From positions 1 through 28,987 of the forward strand of contig JBKPMR010000021.1 of NCBI GenBank assembly GCA_046732255.1: a stretch of DNA of 28,987 bases, written 5' to 3'. Shown here in pieces: positions 14,286 to 22,577 of this stretch. Position 1 is the first letter of the stretch. Every line of letters begins with the position of its first letter. The stretch is from DATBLE01 sp046732255. Its GTDB lineage: Bacteria > Actinomycetota > Thermoleophilia > Gaiellales > Gaiellaceae. The position numbers and the translations under genes are program-made. The notes under the pieces are model-generated. The model was not told the DNA's origin, did no database searches, and saw nothing but the letters and a program-made list of their open reading frames with translations.

Positions 14286-15127
14286 TCAGCACAGCCACCC
14301 CGGGTTGCACTCGGCCGGGTCGTCGTTGCCACGGACGAGGTTGGTGCCGGTCGGGGAGACGGTGAAGGTGAGGACGTAGATGCCGAGCCCGGCGGAGTCG
14401 GAGGTACCGCCGACGAAGCCGTTTGCCTCCGCGCGGTTGCCTCTGATCGACGCCGCGTTGCCGGCAACCACGATGCCCACGGTGCCGTTGCCGGTGACGG
14501 TCGACGACTTGATCGAGGCCGAGTCGCCGCCGACGACGATTCCCCGGTCGCCGTTGCCGGCGACGGTCACCGACGTGATCTTGGCTTCGTCGCCGCCGAT
14601 CGAGATCCCGTCGGCAACGTTCCCGGCTACGATCGACGAGGACACCGAAGTCGCCGTGCCGAACGTCGCAATGCCGTAGCTCCCGTTCCCGGCTGCGGTG
14701 GTCGACTTGACCGACAGTGAGTCACCGATCACCGCGATGCCGCCGATCGTGTTCCCCTGAGGCGACGACCCTTGTGACCGCGAGCATGTTCGCGCCGGAG
14801 TCTCCGAGCACGCCCAAACCGAAGTTGCGCAGCGCGCCGTTCTTGACGGTGACCTTGTCGTGGCCGGCGGAGTCGTCGATCCCGTAATCTCCTGCGCCCC
14901 GGTCGCCGCTGAGCGTGAACCCCTTGAGGTCGATCGTGATTCCCGGCGCGCCGACGACGACCCCGGCGCCGGTGCAGGTGAGATCCTGTGTCAGCACGGC
15001 GTTCGTGGTCACCGTCTGGGCACAGCTCGTGATCAGCGTGCCCGCCGCCGCTCCAGCCGTTGGAGCACTGATGACGAGTACGAGCGCGCCGAGTGCGCCG
15101 ACCAGATTCGGCCAACGGGCGCGTCAT
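14286..15127 (-). pseudogene. Secreted right-handed beta-helix protein with two apparent frameshifts
   Basis: Three frames must be joined to give one sensible protein of about 280 residues. The ATG at 15127 is fixed by overlap with the upstream stop (ATGA, 15124-15127) and a ribosome binding site GAAGAGGAAGCG. The natural signal peptide (WPNLVGALGALVLVISAPTA) is out of frame with it; dropping one T of the TT at 15114-15115 restores MTRPWPNLVGALGALVLV. A second shift lies at CCCC 14754-14757 on the plus strand: one base fewer joins VTRVVASG to NTIGGIAVIGDS. The rest shows many short turns of the parallel beta-helix (SIVAGNVADGISIGG, SVTVAGNGDRGIVVGG, STVTGNGTVGIVVAGN) and ends in NDDPAECNPGWLC. 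Such proteins are often extracellular and carbohydrate- or surface-active. Assembly error in the two homopolymers is an alternative to a true pseudogene. Confidence 0.8.
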
Positions 15128-15525
15128 CGCTTCCTCTTCGATCGGGGCTGCTCGAGGAAGAGCAGGCCGAGGTGGTGGTCGGTGAGCTTGCCCGAGTCGG
15201 CCAGTAGGAAGTTCGAGGTGACGAAGCCGCGCGCCCCGGCGAGCCGGCCGCTCCCGCCCGTGATCTCGAGCACCGCCGTGCCGTGCCGAACTGCCGGGTC
15301 AGGGCTGGCGGCGAGTGAACCGCGCGCGCGGAATGTGAGCTCCGCGTCTGCGCCGAAGCCGATCACGCCGGATTCGGTGAGCGACCCGTCCTCATGGACA
15401 TCGAGCTCCCTCCGGCACCGCGCTTCCTCGACTCCCGCCGTCGCGCGTGATTCGGCCCAGAGGCGTCCGGTAGCGAGCGCGACCGCCTCGCCCTCGAAGT
15501 GAAGCGCGAACGTGATCGGTTGCAT
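15124..15525 (-). CDS. Small beta-rich protein of unknown function
   Basis: The protein has 133 residues and starts MQPITFALHFEGEAVALATG. The pattern of a glycine-rich turn followed by strand (VLEITGGSGRLAGARGFVTS) resembles small beta-barrel families such as DUF3224 or the allene-oxide-cyclase barrel, but I cannot assign it firmly. There is no signal peptide or membrane segment. The start ATG 15525 has TAGCGT seven bases upstream, consistent with a leaderless mRNA; a longer frame from 15696 overlaps the end of the regulator gene and has low-quality sequence. Its stop overlaps the start of the beta-helix gene. Confidence 0.75.
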   Translation of the reverse strand: MQPITFALHFEGEAVALATGRLWAESRATAGVEEARCRRELDVHEDGSLTESGVIGFGADAELTFRARGSLAASPDPAVRHGTAVLEITGGSGRLAGARGFVTSNFLLADSGKLTDHHLGLLFLEQPRSKRKR

Positions 15526-15569
15526 GCCGCCCACGCTAGGAGGCGCGGGTTGCGGCGTCACCAGTAGAA

Positions 15570-18320
15570 CTACTGGACTTCCGGTACCGGGTGTCCGGCT
15601 CCTCCGCCCGTGCGGATGCCCTCGCTGGCAAGGACAGCTGCCAGCTGTGTCCGGTTCGAGACGCCGAGCTTGCGATACGCGCTCTGCAGGTGCCACTCGA
15701 CCGTGCGCGGGCTGAGGTAGAGGAGAGCGGCGATTTCACGGTTGCGCTGACCTGCAGCCGCGTGGTGGGCAATCCGGAGCTCGTGCGCGGTGAGCGCGTC
15801 GCTCCGGCGAGGTTCGGACGGACGTTCGGATCCGCTCGCCTGTGCCAGCGCCTGGCGCGCGCGGTTTGCCCACCCGGTTACGCCGAGCGCGTTGAAGGCG
15901 GTGAGTGCGCGCTCGAGGTGCGGAACGGCGTCGGCTCTGCGACCGATCGTCGCCAATCGCTCGCCCCAGCACAGCTCGACTCGTCCCCGCTCTAGCGGCT
16001 GCGCGGCCTGCTCGAGCAAGAGGAGGGCTGCGCCGAACGCGGCGTCGGCGGCCGCCTCGGCCGAGACCAGGCCTCGCACCCGCGCAAGCCTCGCGCGCGG
16101 GCGAGCGAGCCCGGAGCTCTCGATCGGCGGTGCGCTCTCGCGGAGCAGCGCCTCCGCATCCTTCGCTCTCCCCGAGCCGGCGTACGCCTCCGCGAGGTCG
16201 AGCGGCACGAGTCGGTACCAGCCTCGCGGCCGTCCCTCCGCGAACGCCTGCGCAGCGGTCTCGAGGTGCGGAACCGCGTCTCCGGCACGACCCACGGCGA
16301 GCAGGGCCCGTCCGAGATTGAGCGCCGCGTCGACGGAGATCGGGTCCGTCCGAGTCTCGCCCGCGAACTGCTCGCACTCGACGAGGTTCCCGCGGGCGGC
16401 CTCGACCTCGACGTGCACCGCCTTGGCCTGCTCGATGCGCCAGGGCTCGCCGATCTGCTCTGCGAGCGGCAGTGCCTCCGTCGCCAACGAGCGAGCGGCG
16501 TCCACTCGGCCCGTGACCAGCTCCAGGGCGGCACGCGCGTAGAGGCCGTAGCAGAGCGACCACACGTCTCCCGCCGCGCGCGACTCCGCCAGCGCGACGT
16601 CGCTGAGGCGCCGCGCCTGCTCGTCCCGCTCGAGCTCGACCAGCGAGTACGCGATCCAGTGCGGCTGCTCACCTGGTCGGAGCTCGCTCTGCTCGAGCAG
16701 CTCAGCCCCGCGGAGGACCAGCGCCTCGTCGTCCTCGTCGGGCGGGAGCGGGCGACGCATACGTGCGCTGACCGCGGCGAAGAGCGCCTCGAGCTCGACC
16801 TCGTCGCCGCGCCGTCCCGACAGCTCGAGTGCACGTTCGGCCGGTCCGAGCGCATCCGGAGCCTCGGCGTAGACGTTGGCAACGAGCGCGACCGCCGCGT
16901 ACAGGCGTGCGCCCAGCGCCGGCTCGTCCTCCTCGGCTGCGTGGGCCTCGGCGACGAGAACCTCGTACGCCTCGCGATTCCTGTGGTCGCGGAGCAGGTT
17001 GTAGCCCCGTTCGAGCTGGATCTCCGCCCGCGTCTGCACCGTCTCTGCGAGCGAGAGCGCGTCGGCCAGCACGTCGTCCGCGTGCTGCTGCCGTCCGGCC
17101 AGCCGCCAGGCGCGGGCGGCTCCGAGCAGACGCGCGGCCCGCCGGTCCGGCTCGGCGCTCAGATCGGCGGCGCGCTCGAGGCCCTGCGCCTCTGCGGCGA
17201 CTCCGCCGGCGGCTCGAGCCTCCGTCGAGGTCTCTTCGAGGAGCCGCGCGACCTCCTCGTCGGGTCCATCGGCCGCCTCGGCCAGGTGCCATGCCCGGCG
17301 GGCCCCGGTCTCGACCTCCGCCAGCCGCCGATGGGCCTTCCGGCGGGCGGCTGGTGGCGCCGAGCTGTACACCGCCGCGCGCATCAGCGGATGGCGAAAG
17401 CCGATCCGGCCGCCCCGTTCGACGAGCCCTGCCGCCTCTGCCTCGTCGAGTGCGTCCTGCAGCTCGACCGGCAGGGCGCGCAGCGCGTTCTCGGGCCCGC
17501 CGGCGGCAGCGAGCGTGAGCAGCGCCTCCCGAGCAGCGTCGCCGAGCTCTTCGACCCGGGCGGCGAACGCGCGTTGTACGAGCGGTCCCGCCTCGAGGGC
17601 CGCCGGCAGCGGCTCATCGCCGCGCCGCTGAGACTCGCTCAGGAGCTGCGGGAGCTCGACCAGGCCAAGCGGATTGCCGGCGCATGCCTCGAGCAGCCGG
17701 CCCGCGACGTCGTCCGAGATCTCGCCCACGGCTGAGCGCTCGAGCAGCGAACGCGCCGCGTCCGTTCCCAGGCTTCCAAGATGGATATGCCGGAACGACC
17801 GCTCGTCCGCAAACGGGCCCTGCTCGTCCGTCCGCAGTCCGGCGAGGATGACGATCCGCTCATGGGCAAGCCGCCTGCCGGCGAAGGCGAGCACTTCCTG
17901 AGAGGCGACGTCGGCCCAGTGGACGTCGTCCACGACGGCGACAATCGCCTGGTCTCTCGAGGCGATCGAGAGCAGAGCCAGAGTTGCGGCGCCGATCGCG
18001 AAGGTCGACGCGCCGGCGGGCGGGCCGAGATCGAGCACCCCGCTCAACAGTGCTGCCTGTCCGGACTCGAGCTCCTGCAGGCATTCCCGCAGCGGCCAGA
18101 GCAGGCCTTCGAGCGTCGCGAACGCGACGTTTCGTTCGGCCTCGACGCCCGTCGCCCGCAGCGTCCTGATGCTCGGATCCGCGTTCCCAGCGGCGAGCAG
18201 CAGAGCCGTCTTCCCGATCCCCGGCTCGCCGGTGACGACCACGGTGGAGCCGCGCCCGTCCTCGGCCGCGCGGCAGGCGTCGACCAGTTCGGCGAGCTCG
18301 CGCTCCCGGCCGAGGAGCAT
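15570..18320 (-). CDS. LAL-family (large ATP-binding LuxR) transcriptional regulator
   Basis: A 916-residue protein. Residues 1-10 start MLLGRERELAELV, the usual opening of this family. Walker A is GEPGIGKT at 31-38, and the Walker B region reads AIVAVVDDVHWAD. The middle, about 300-830, is a long helical TPR-like array. The C-terminal LuxR helix-turn-helix is complete (LTAHELRIAHHAAAGQRNREIA and LSPRTVEWHLQSAYRKLGV). LAL proteins are ATP-dependent activators that often sense a small molecule through the middle region. It is divergent from the flavoprotein gene with only 24 bp between the start codons, so that gene is an obvious candidate target. The downstream small gene begins 44 bp after its stop and could be co-transcribed. 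Confidence 0.95.
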   Translation of the reverse strand: MLLGRERELAELVDACRAAEDGRGSTVVVTGEPGIGKTALLLAAGNADPSIRTLRATGVEAERNVAFATLEGLLWPLRECLQELESGQAALLSGVLDLGPPAGASTFAIGAATLALLSIASRDQAIVAVVDDVHWADVASQEVLAFAGRRLAHERIVILAGLRTDEQGPFADERSFRHIHLGSLGTDAARSLLERSAVGEISDDVAGRLLEACAGNPLGLVELPQLLSESQRRGDEPLPAALEAGPLVQRAFAARVEELGDAAREALLTLAAAGGPENALRALPVELQDALDEAEAAGLVERGGRIGFRHPLMRAAVYSSAPPAARRKAHRRLAEVETGARRAWHLAEAADGPDEEVARLLEETSTEARAAGGVAAEAQGLERAADLSAEPDRRAARLLGAARAWRLAGRQQHADDVLADALSLAETVQTRAEIQLERGYNLLRDHRNREAYEVLVAEAHAAEEDEPALGARLYAAVALVANVYAEAPDALGPAERALELSGRRGDEVELEALFAAVSARMRRPLPPDEDDEALVLRGAELLEQSELRPGEQPHWIAYSLVELERDEQARRLSDVALAESRAAGDVWSLCYGLYARAALELVTGRVDAARSLATEALPLAEQIGEPWRIEQAKAVHVEVEAARGNLVECEQFAGETRTDPISVDAALNLGRALLAVGRAGDAVPHLETAAQAFAEGRPRGWYRLVPLDLAEAYAGSGRAKDAEALLRESAPPIESSGLARPRARLARVRGLVSAEAAADAAFGAALLLLEQAAQPLERGRVELCWGERLATIGRRADAVPHLERALTAFNALGVTGWANRARQALAQASGSERPSEPRRSDALTAHELRIAHHAAAGQRNREIAALLYLSPRTVEWHLQSAYRKLGVSNRTQLAAVLASEGIRTGGGAGHPVPEVQ

Positions 18321-18326
18321 GACCGG

Positions 18327-18336
18327 ACCCTATGCT
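18327..18336. promoter_or_regulatory. Overlapping divergent -10 elements for the LAL and flavoprotein genes
   Basis: On the minus strand TAGGGT (18327-18332) lies 6 bases before ATG 18320. On the plus strand TATGCT (18331-18336) lies 8 bases before GTG 18345. The two hexamers share the bases TA at 18331-18332. Both genes would be leaderless, and RNA polymerase could serve only one direction at a time. Confidence 0.55.
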
Positions 18337-18344
18337 GCGTCTCC

Positions 18345-19484
18345 GTGGAGCGCTACGACGTCGCGGTCGTCGGGGCCGGCCCGGCAGGCTCGGTCACCGC
18401 CATTCACCTGGCCCGCGCGGGCGCGCGCGTCCTGCTCGTCGACAAGGCGACCTTTCCGCGCGACAAGCCCTGCGGCGGGGGGCTGACCCTCAGGGCCGTG
18501 CGTCAGCTGCCCGTCGATCCAGCCCCGGTTGTCGAGCACGAGGTCGACCGGATGGCGTTCCGGCTTGCCTGGCACACGCGTTTCGAGCGCCGCGGCAAGC
18601 GGGGCCCGTTCGTCCTGATGACGCAGCGCCGGCGGCTCGACCACTACCTCGCCGAACAGGCGGCCGCGGCGGGCGCCGAGTTTCGGGACGGCGTGAAGGT
18701 GCTCGTCGGGTCCGACCACGATCGGGGTCTGACCCTCAAGATAGACGGGCGCGAGATCCGGCCTCAGGTCGTCGTCGGTGCGGACGGCGCGAACGGCTCC
18801 ACCGCCCGCGCCCTCGGCGTCGGCGGCCCGATCACGCACGGCGTCGCCTTCGAGGGCAACGCGCCATTCGACGAGCAGTACCGCAACCTCGCGGTGATCG
18901 AGCTGGGGACGATCCCCGGCGGGTACGGCTGGGTGTTCCCGAAGGGCGACCACGTCAACGTGGGCGTCGGGGGGTGGGAGTCCGAGGGCCCGCGTCTCCG
19001 CGGGCACCTTGCCGAGCTCTGCCGCCGGCACGGCCTCGACGCCGCCGCGCTCGAGAGCGTCCGCGGCCACCGGTTGCCTCTCCGGCGCGGCGGCTTCGTC
19101 CCGGCCCGCGGTCGCGCGGTGCTCGTCGGCGACGCAGCCGGGCTGGTCGACCCGTTGACCGGGGATGGGATGTACGAGGCGTTTGTCAGCTCACGCCTCG
19201 CCGCGGATGCCGTGCTCGACGTCCTGGCCGGGCGCGCCGAGACCGTCGAGCCGTACACCGCCCGGTTGGCGGAGGCGCTGGGACCGCTCGCGAAGGCGTC
19301 GTGGGGTGCGAAGCTCGCGCTCGACCGCTACCCGCGGACGACGTTCGCGCTCGCCCGCGCACCGCTGGTCTGGCCGGTCGTCGAGCGGCTGGTCCGCGGC
19401 GACATCAAGGCGCCGGACGAGGCGCGCGGCCTCGCCCGGCCGCCGCTGAAGGCGATCGCCGCCCTCGCCAGGCTGGCCCAATGA
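18345..19484 (+). CDS. Geranylgeranyl-reductase-family FAD-dependent oxidoreductase
   Basis: A 379-residue flavoprotein. The N-terminal Rossmann motif for FAD is YDVAVVGAGPAGSVTAIHLA (residues 4-23), the family motif KPCGGGLT follows at about 43-50, and the second FAD motif is GRAVLVGDAAGLVDPLTGDGMYEAF. This is the layout of geranylgeranyl reductases and related FixC-like enzymes, which reduce isoprenoid double bonds of quinones, lipids or pigments. The exact substrate cannot be told; menaquinone or a polyprenyl chain is plausible for an actinobacterium. The start GTG 18345 begins the Rossmann fold directly. It is divergent from the LAL regulator, and its stop is the first base of a tandem repeat that leads into a terminator. 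Confidence 0.92.
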   Translation: MERYDVAVVGAGPAGSVTAIHLARAGARVLLVDKATFPRDKPCGGGLTLRAVRQLPVDPAPVVEHEVDRMAFRLAWHTRFERRGKRGPFVLMTQRRRLDHYLAEQAAAAGAEFRDGVKVLVGSDHDRGLTLKIDGREIRPQVVVGADGANGSTARALGVGGPITHGVAFEGNAPFDEQYRNLAVIELGTIPGGYGWVFPKGDHVNVGVGGWESEGPRLRGHLAELCRRHGLDAAALESVRGHRLPLRRGGFVPARGRAVLVGDAAGLVDPLTGDGMYEAFVSSRLAADAVLDVLAGRAETVEPYTARLAEALGPLAKASWGAKLALDRYPRTTFALARAPLVWPVVERLVRGDIKAPDEARGLARPPLKAIAALARLAQ

Positions 19485-19567
19485 TGAGCACAGAGAGGGA
19501 CAGGGCGGACGATGAGCACAGAGAGGTACAGGGCAGACGATGAGCACAGAGAGGGACAGGTCTGACA
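19484..19567 (+). repeat. Three tandem copies of a 28-bp repeat
   Basis: Three head-to-tail 28-bp units begin ATGAGCACAGAGAGG at 19484, 19512 and 19540. Units 1 and 2 differ at two positions; unit 3 matches for 21 bases and then runs into the terminator palindrome. The array starts on the last base of the flavoprotein stop codon. Each unit carries GGGACAG or GGTACAG, the left arm of the palindrome at 19553, so the array may have grown from that arm. Confidence 0.9.
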
Positions 19568-19577
19568 GACCTGTCCC
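19553..19577. terminator. Perfect 12-bp inverted repeat between convergent genes
   Basis: The left arm GGGACAGGTCTG (19553-19564) and its exact complement (19566-19577) flank a single A. The sequence CAGACCTGTCCCCG at 19566-19579 is repeated at 19590-19603. It lies between the flavoprotein gene (stop 19484) and the convergent pilB-like gene (stop 19609) and would serve as a bidirectional terminator. Confidence 0.8.
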
Positions 19578-19608
19578 CGCTTCCTCGTTCAGACCTGTCC
19601 CCGGTTCC

Positions 19609-21327
19609 CTATAGCAACCGATCGCCGGTCACCCGGTGCACCTCGCCGAGCGAGGTGATGCCGGCCAGCGCCAGGCGCATGCCGCTTTCCCGGAGCGTGG
19701 TCATCCCCTGCTCGACCGCGGCGGCGAAGATCTCTTCGGTGGGGGCGTCGATCAGGCGTCGGATCTTGCCCTCGACGGACATCGCCTCGTAGAGCGCGAC
19801 GCGTCCCTCGAAGCCGGTCTGCAGGCACGTCTCGCAGCCACGCGGCCGGTAAAGCTGCTCGACGTTGCCGAGGCTGTCGAGATCGAATCGCTGCCGTTCC
19901 AGGTCGGTCGGCGCATACGGCTCACGGCACCTGACGCACAGCCGTCGGGCCAGGCGCTGCGCGACGATGCAGTTGAGCGAGGGAGCGAGCAGGCCCGGAT
20001 CCACGCCCATGTCCTTGAGCCGGACGATCGAGCTCGAGGCGCTCTGGGCGTGGAGCGTGCTCAGCACCAGGTGACCCGTAGTTGCGGCCTGCATCGCGAT
20101 CCGCGCGGTCTCCTCGTCCCGGATCTCGCCGACCAGGATCACGTCGGGGTCGCTCCGCAGGATGGTTCGCAGCCCGCGCGCGAACGTGAGCCCGGCGGGC
20201 GGGTCGATCTCGATCTGCCCTGCGCCCGGCATCTGGTACTCGACCGGGTCCTCGATGGTGACGATGACGCGGCCTGGTTCGTTGAGGACGGCGAGGGCGG
20301 CGTAGAGGGTGGTCGTCTTGCCGCTGCCGGTCGGGCCGACGGTGATGATCGCGCCGTACGGCCGCTCGATCGCACGCCGGAGGATGGTCTCGGTCTCCGA
20401 GTCCATGCCGAGGTCCGAGAGGGCGACCGGCCCCTTGGCGCCGGTGCCCTGCAGGATTCGCAGCACGGCCTGCTCACCGTATGTGGTCGGCAGGACTGCG
20501 ATGCGCAGGTCCATGGGACGGCCGCCGACCTTGATGCCGACTCGGCCGTCCTGCGCCGTGCGCCGTTGGGCGATGTCGAGCCCGCCCATCACCTTGAGCC
20601 GGGCGATCACCGCCGCCTGCTGCGAGGTCTCGATCTCGGTCAGCTCGCGTGTGACGCCGTCGACGCGCACGCGGACGACGAGCCGGTCGGCCTGCGGCTC
20701 GAAGTGGATGTCCGACGCGCGATGGGCGAGCGCGCGGCTGATCACGTCGTTCACGAACAGGATCGCCGGCGCGGTGTCGTCCAGCCGGACTTGCTCGTCG
20801 TCCTCGTCTGCACGCCACGCCGCGCTGGAGAAGGTCTCGACCGAGCCGAGCGCCGCCATGTTGTAGCGACGACCCATCGCGTCCTCGAGCTGGGCCGCGT
20901 CGGTGACCACGATCCGCAGGTCTGTGCCGAGCGCCAGCCGGAGATCGTCGTGGGCCAGGATGTTGGTCGGGTCGGCGACGGCGACCACGAGGGTGCCGTT
21001 CTCGATCCGCACCGGCACGGCCTCGTAGCGACGGGCGACGCTCTCGGGGAGGAGGCTCACCGCCTCGTCGTCCATCTTGGTCTCGCTCAGGTCGACGAAC
21101 GCCAATCCGTGCTGCTCGGCGAGCGCCTCGGCCAGGTCGCGGGTCGTGATCAGACCCAGCCCGATCAGCACGCGGCCGAGGGGCAGCCCGCTCCGCTCCT
21201 GCTCGGCGAGCGCCTGCTCCAGCCCTTCGGCGTTCAGACGACCGCGCCGAACGAGTGACGCGCCGAGGAGCGGGCGCCCCCCGGACGGCTGGGCTTCGGC
21301 GGCCTCGGGCAGGGGCTGAGCGGCCAT
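19609..21327 (-). CDS. pilB: Type IV pilus assembly ATPase, PilB/GspE family (copy 1)
   Basis: A 572-residue secretion ATPase that powers pilus extension at the inner face of the membrane. The N-terminal MshEN/T2SSE_N domain (about 20-160) contains LIGLGLITTRDLAEALAEQHG. The ATPase core has Walker A GPTGSGKTT (331-339), Asp box TIEDPVEY, Walker B VILVGE (396-401) and His box TTGHLVLSTLHA. A tetracysteine zinc site is present (C464, C467, C498, C501). The start is ATG 21327: a sigma-28-like promoter covers 21335-21362 and lies 7 bases upstream, whereas the more upstream ATG 21360 falls inside the -35 element. It is divergent from pilT. A second PilB-like ATPase is at 25342; which one drives extension cannot be told. 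Confidence 0.94.
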   Translation of the reverse strand: MAAQPLPEAAEAQPSGGRPLLGASLVRRGRLNAEGLEQALAEQERSGLPLGRVLIGLGLITTRDLAEALAEQHGLAFVDLSETKMDDEAVSLLPESVARRYEAVPVRIENGTLVVAVADPTNILAHDDLRLALGTDLRIVVTDAAQLEDAMGRRYNMAALGSVETFSSAAWRADEDDEQVRLDDTAPAILFVNDVISRALAHRASDIHFEPQADRLVVRVRVDGVTRELTEIETSQQAAVIARLKVMGGLDIAQRRTAQDGRVGIKVGGRPMDLRIAVLPTTYGEQAVLRILQGTGAKGPVALSDLGMDSETETILRRAIERPYGAIITVGPTGSGKTTTLYAALAVLNEPGRVIVTIEDPVEYQMPGAGQIEIDPPAGLTFARGLRTILRSDPDVILVGEIRDEETARIAMQAATTGHLVLSTLHAQSASSSIVRLKDMGVDPGLLAPSLNCIVAQRLARRLCVRCREPYAPTDLERQRFDLDSLGNVEQLYRPRGCETCLQTGFEGRVALYEAMSVEGKIRRLIDAPTEEIFAAAVEQGMTTLRESGMRLALAGITSLGEVHRVTGDRLL

Positions 21328-21334
21328 GCGTTGT

Positions 21335-21362
21335 CTATCGGCGGCCGCAGGCGGCTCCATTA
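21335..21362 (-). promoter_or_regulatory. Sigma-28-like promoter of pilB copy 1
   Basis: On the minus strand TAAT (21359-21362), 16 bases, then GCCGATAG (21335-21342), and 7 bases to ATG 21327. The FliA/SigD/WhiG consensus is TAAA, about 15 bases, GCCGATAA. The close spacing implies a leaderless mRNA. Confidence 0.75.
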
Positions 21363-21381
21363 GGCGAGGGATCAGGCCGGC

Positions 21382-21409
21382 TAAAGCGCGGTCCGGGGGC
21401 TGCCGATCA
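21382..21409 (+). promoter_or_regulatory. Sigma-28-like promoter of the pilT operon
   Basis: TAAA (21382-21385), 16 bases, then GCCGATCA (21402-21409), and 7 bases to GTG 21417. The -35 is a perfect match to the FliA/SigD/WhiG consensus. It lies back to back with the pilB promoter, with 19 bp between the two -35 elements. Confidence 0.78.
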
Positions 21410-21416
21410 GGGTGGG

Positions 21417-22577
21417 GTGGATCTCCACTCCCTCCTCGGGCAGGCGGTCGACGCCGGTGCCAGCGACGTTCACCTGAAGGTCGGCCAACGGCCGGTCATG
21501 CGCCACGACGGCGCGCTCCTCCCGATGGACGGCTGGCCGGTGCTCGAGATGGCCCAGCTCGAGGAGTTCCTGGCGGTCGTCAGCGGCCGGGACACCGCCC
21601 GGCTCTCTTCGTTCGAGCAGACGGGCGAGCTCGACATCGCTCACACCGCTCCCGGCCTGCCGCGCATGCGCGTCAACGCGTTCCGCCAGCGCGGCGCCAT
21701 CTCGTTCGCCTTCCGAGTGATCCCGAGCCGCGTCCCGAACTTCCTTGAGCTCGAGCTGCCAGAGGGCATCCAGCTCCTGGCCGAGCAGCCGCGCGGCCTC
21801 GTGCTCTGCACGGGCGCGACCGGGTCGGGCAAGTCGACGACGCTCGCGGCCGTGATCGGCCACATCAACGCCACGCGCAGCTGCCACATCGTCACGATCG
21901 AAGACCCGATCGAGTTCCTGCACGACGACCGGCAGAGCATCGTCAACCAGCGCGAGATCGGCCTCGACACCGCGTCGTTCAGCGAGGCGCTCCGCCGCGC
22001 GCTGCGTCAGGACCCGGACGTGATCCTGATCGGCGAGATGCGGGACGCCGAGACGGCGCAGACCGCGATCCAGGCGGCCGAGTCCGGCCACCTCGTCCTC
22101 TCGACGCTGCACACGACCGACGCTGCCGAAACGATCGGCCGGATCGTCGAGTTCTTCCCGCACGAGAAGCATCAGCAGGTTCGCTCGATCCTGTCCGGTG
22201 TGCTGCGCGGCGTGATCAGCCAGCGGCTGCTGCCCCGCATCGACAAGGGCCGCGTCGCCGCCTGCGAGGTGATGATCACGAATGCCCGGATCTCGGATCT
22301 GATCCGGGAGAACCGGGTCGGCGAGATCGAGGACGCGATCGGTGACGGCGCGTTCTTCAAGATGCAGACGTTCACGCAGGCGCTGATCCGCCTCGTCCTC
22401 GGCGGGATCGTCGACACCGAGACGGCCGCCGGGGCGGCAGGCAACCGGCACGACTTCCTCGTCGCCCTCGACAAGGCGCTGAAGGAGAAGGCCGAGGAGG
22501 AGCGCAAGGCGGCGGAAGAGCCCGAGACAGGCGCCGAACCTGCCGAGCTGCGCCTCATCCGACCCGCGGGCCGGTGA
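21417..22577 (+). CDS. pilT: Type IV pilus retraction ATPase PilT
   Basis: A 386-residue protein, near the usual 340-380 residues of PilT. It starts at GTG 21417 (VDLHSLLGQAVDAGASDVHL, the typical PilT opening). Walker A is GATGSGKST (133-141), Asp box TIEDPIEFLH, Walker B VILIGE (202-207) and His box ESGHLVLSTLHTTDAAETI. The C-terminal segment ARISDLIRENRVGEIEDAI corresponds to the AIRNLIRE motif needed for retraction. A charged tail of about 40 residues (KAEEERKAAEEPETG) follows. The enzyme should drive pilus retraction. Its stop codon overlaps the start of the next gene (GTGA, 22574-22577). Frames extending further upstream run through the promoter and are not used. Confidence 0.95.
   Translation: MDLHSLLGQAVDAGASDVHLKVGQRPVMRHDGALLPMDGWPVLEMAQLEEFLAVVSGRDTARLSSFEQTGELDIAHTAPGLPRMRVNAFRQRGAISFAFRVIPSRVPNFLELELPEGIQLLAEQPRGLVLCTGATGSGKSTTLAAVIGHINATRSCHIVTIEDPIEFLHDDRQSIVNQREIGLDTASFSEALRRALRQDPDVILIGEMRDAETAQTAIQAAESGHLVLSTLHTTDAAETIGRIVEFFPHEKHQQVRSILSGVLRGVISQRLLPRIDKGRVAACEVMITNARISDLIRENRVGEIEDAIGDGAFFKMQTFTQALIRLVLGGIVDTETAAGAAGNRHDFLVALDKALKEKAEEERKAAEEPETGAEPAELRLIRPAGR

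Noticed and set aside
16266..17735. Plus-strand frame of 489 codons opposite the LAL regulator
   Set aside because: Antisense shadow with no recognisable domain. The minus strand has Walker A and a LuxR domain in one frame.
21328..21360. Extended start of pilB copy 1 at ATG 21360
   Set aside because: This ATG lies inside the -35 element of the sigma-28-like promoter, so it would be upstream of the mRNA start.
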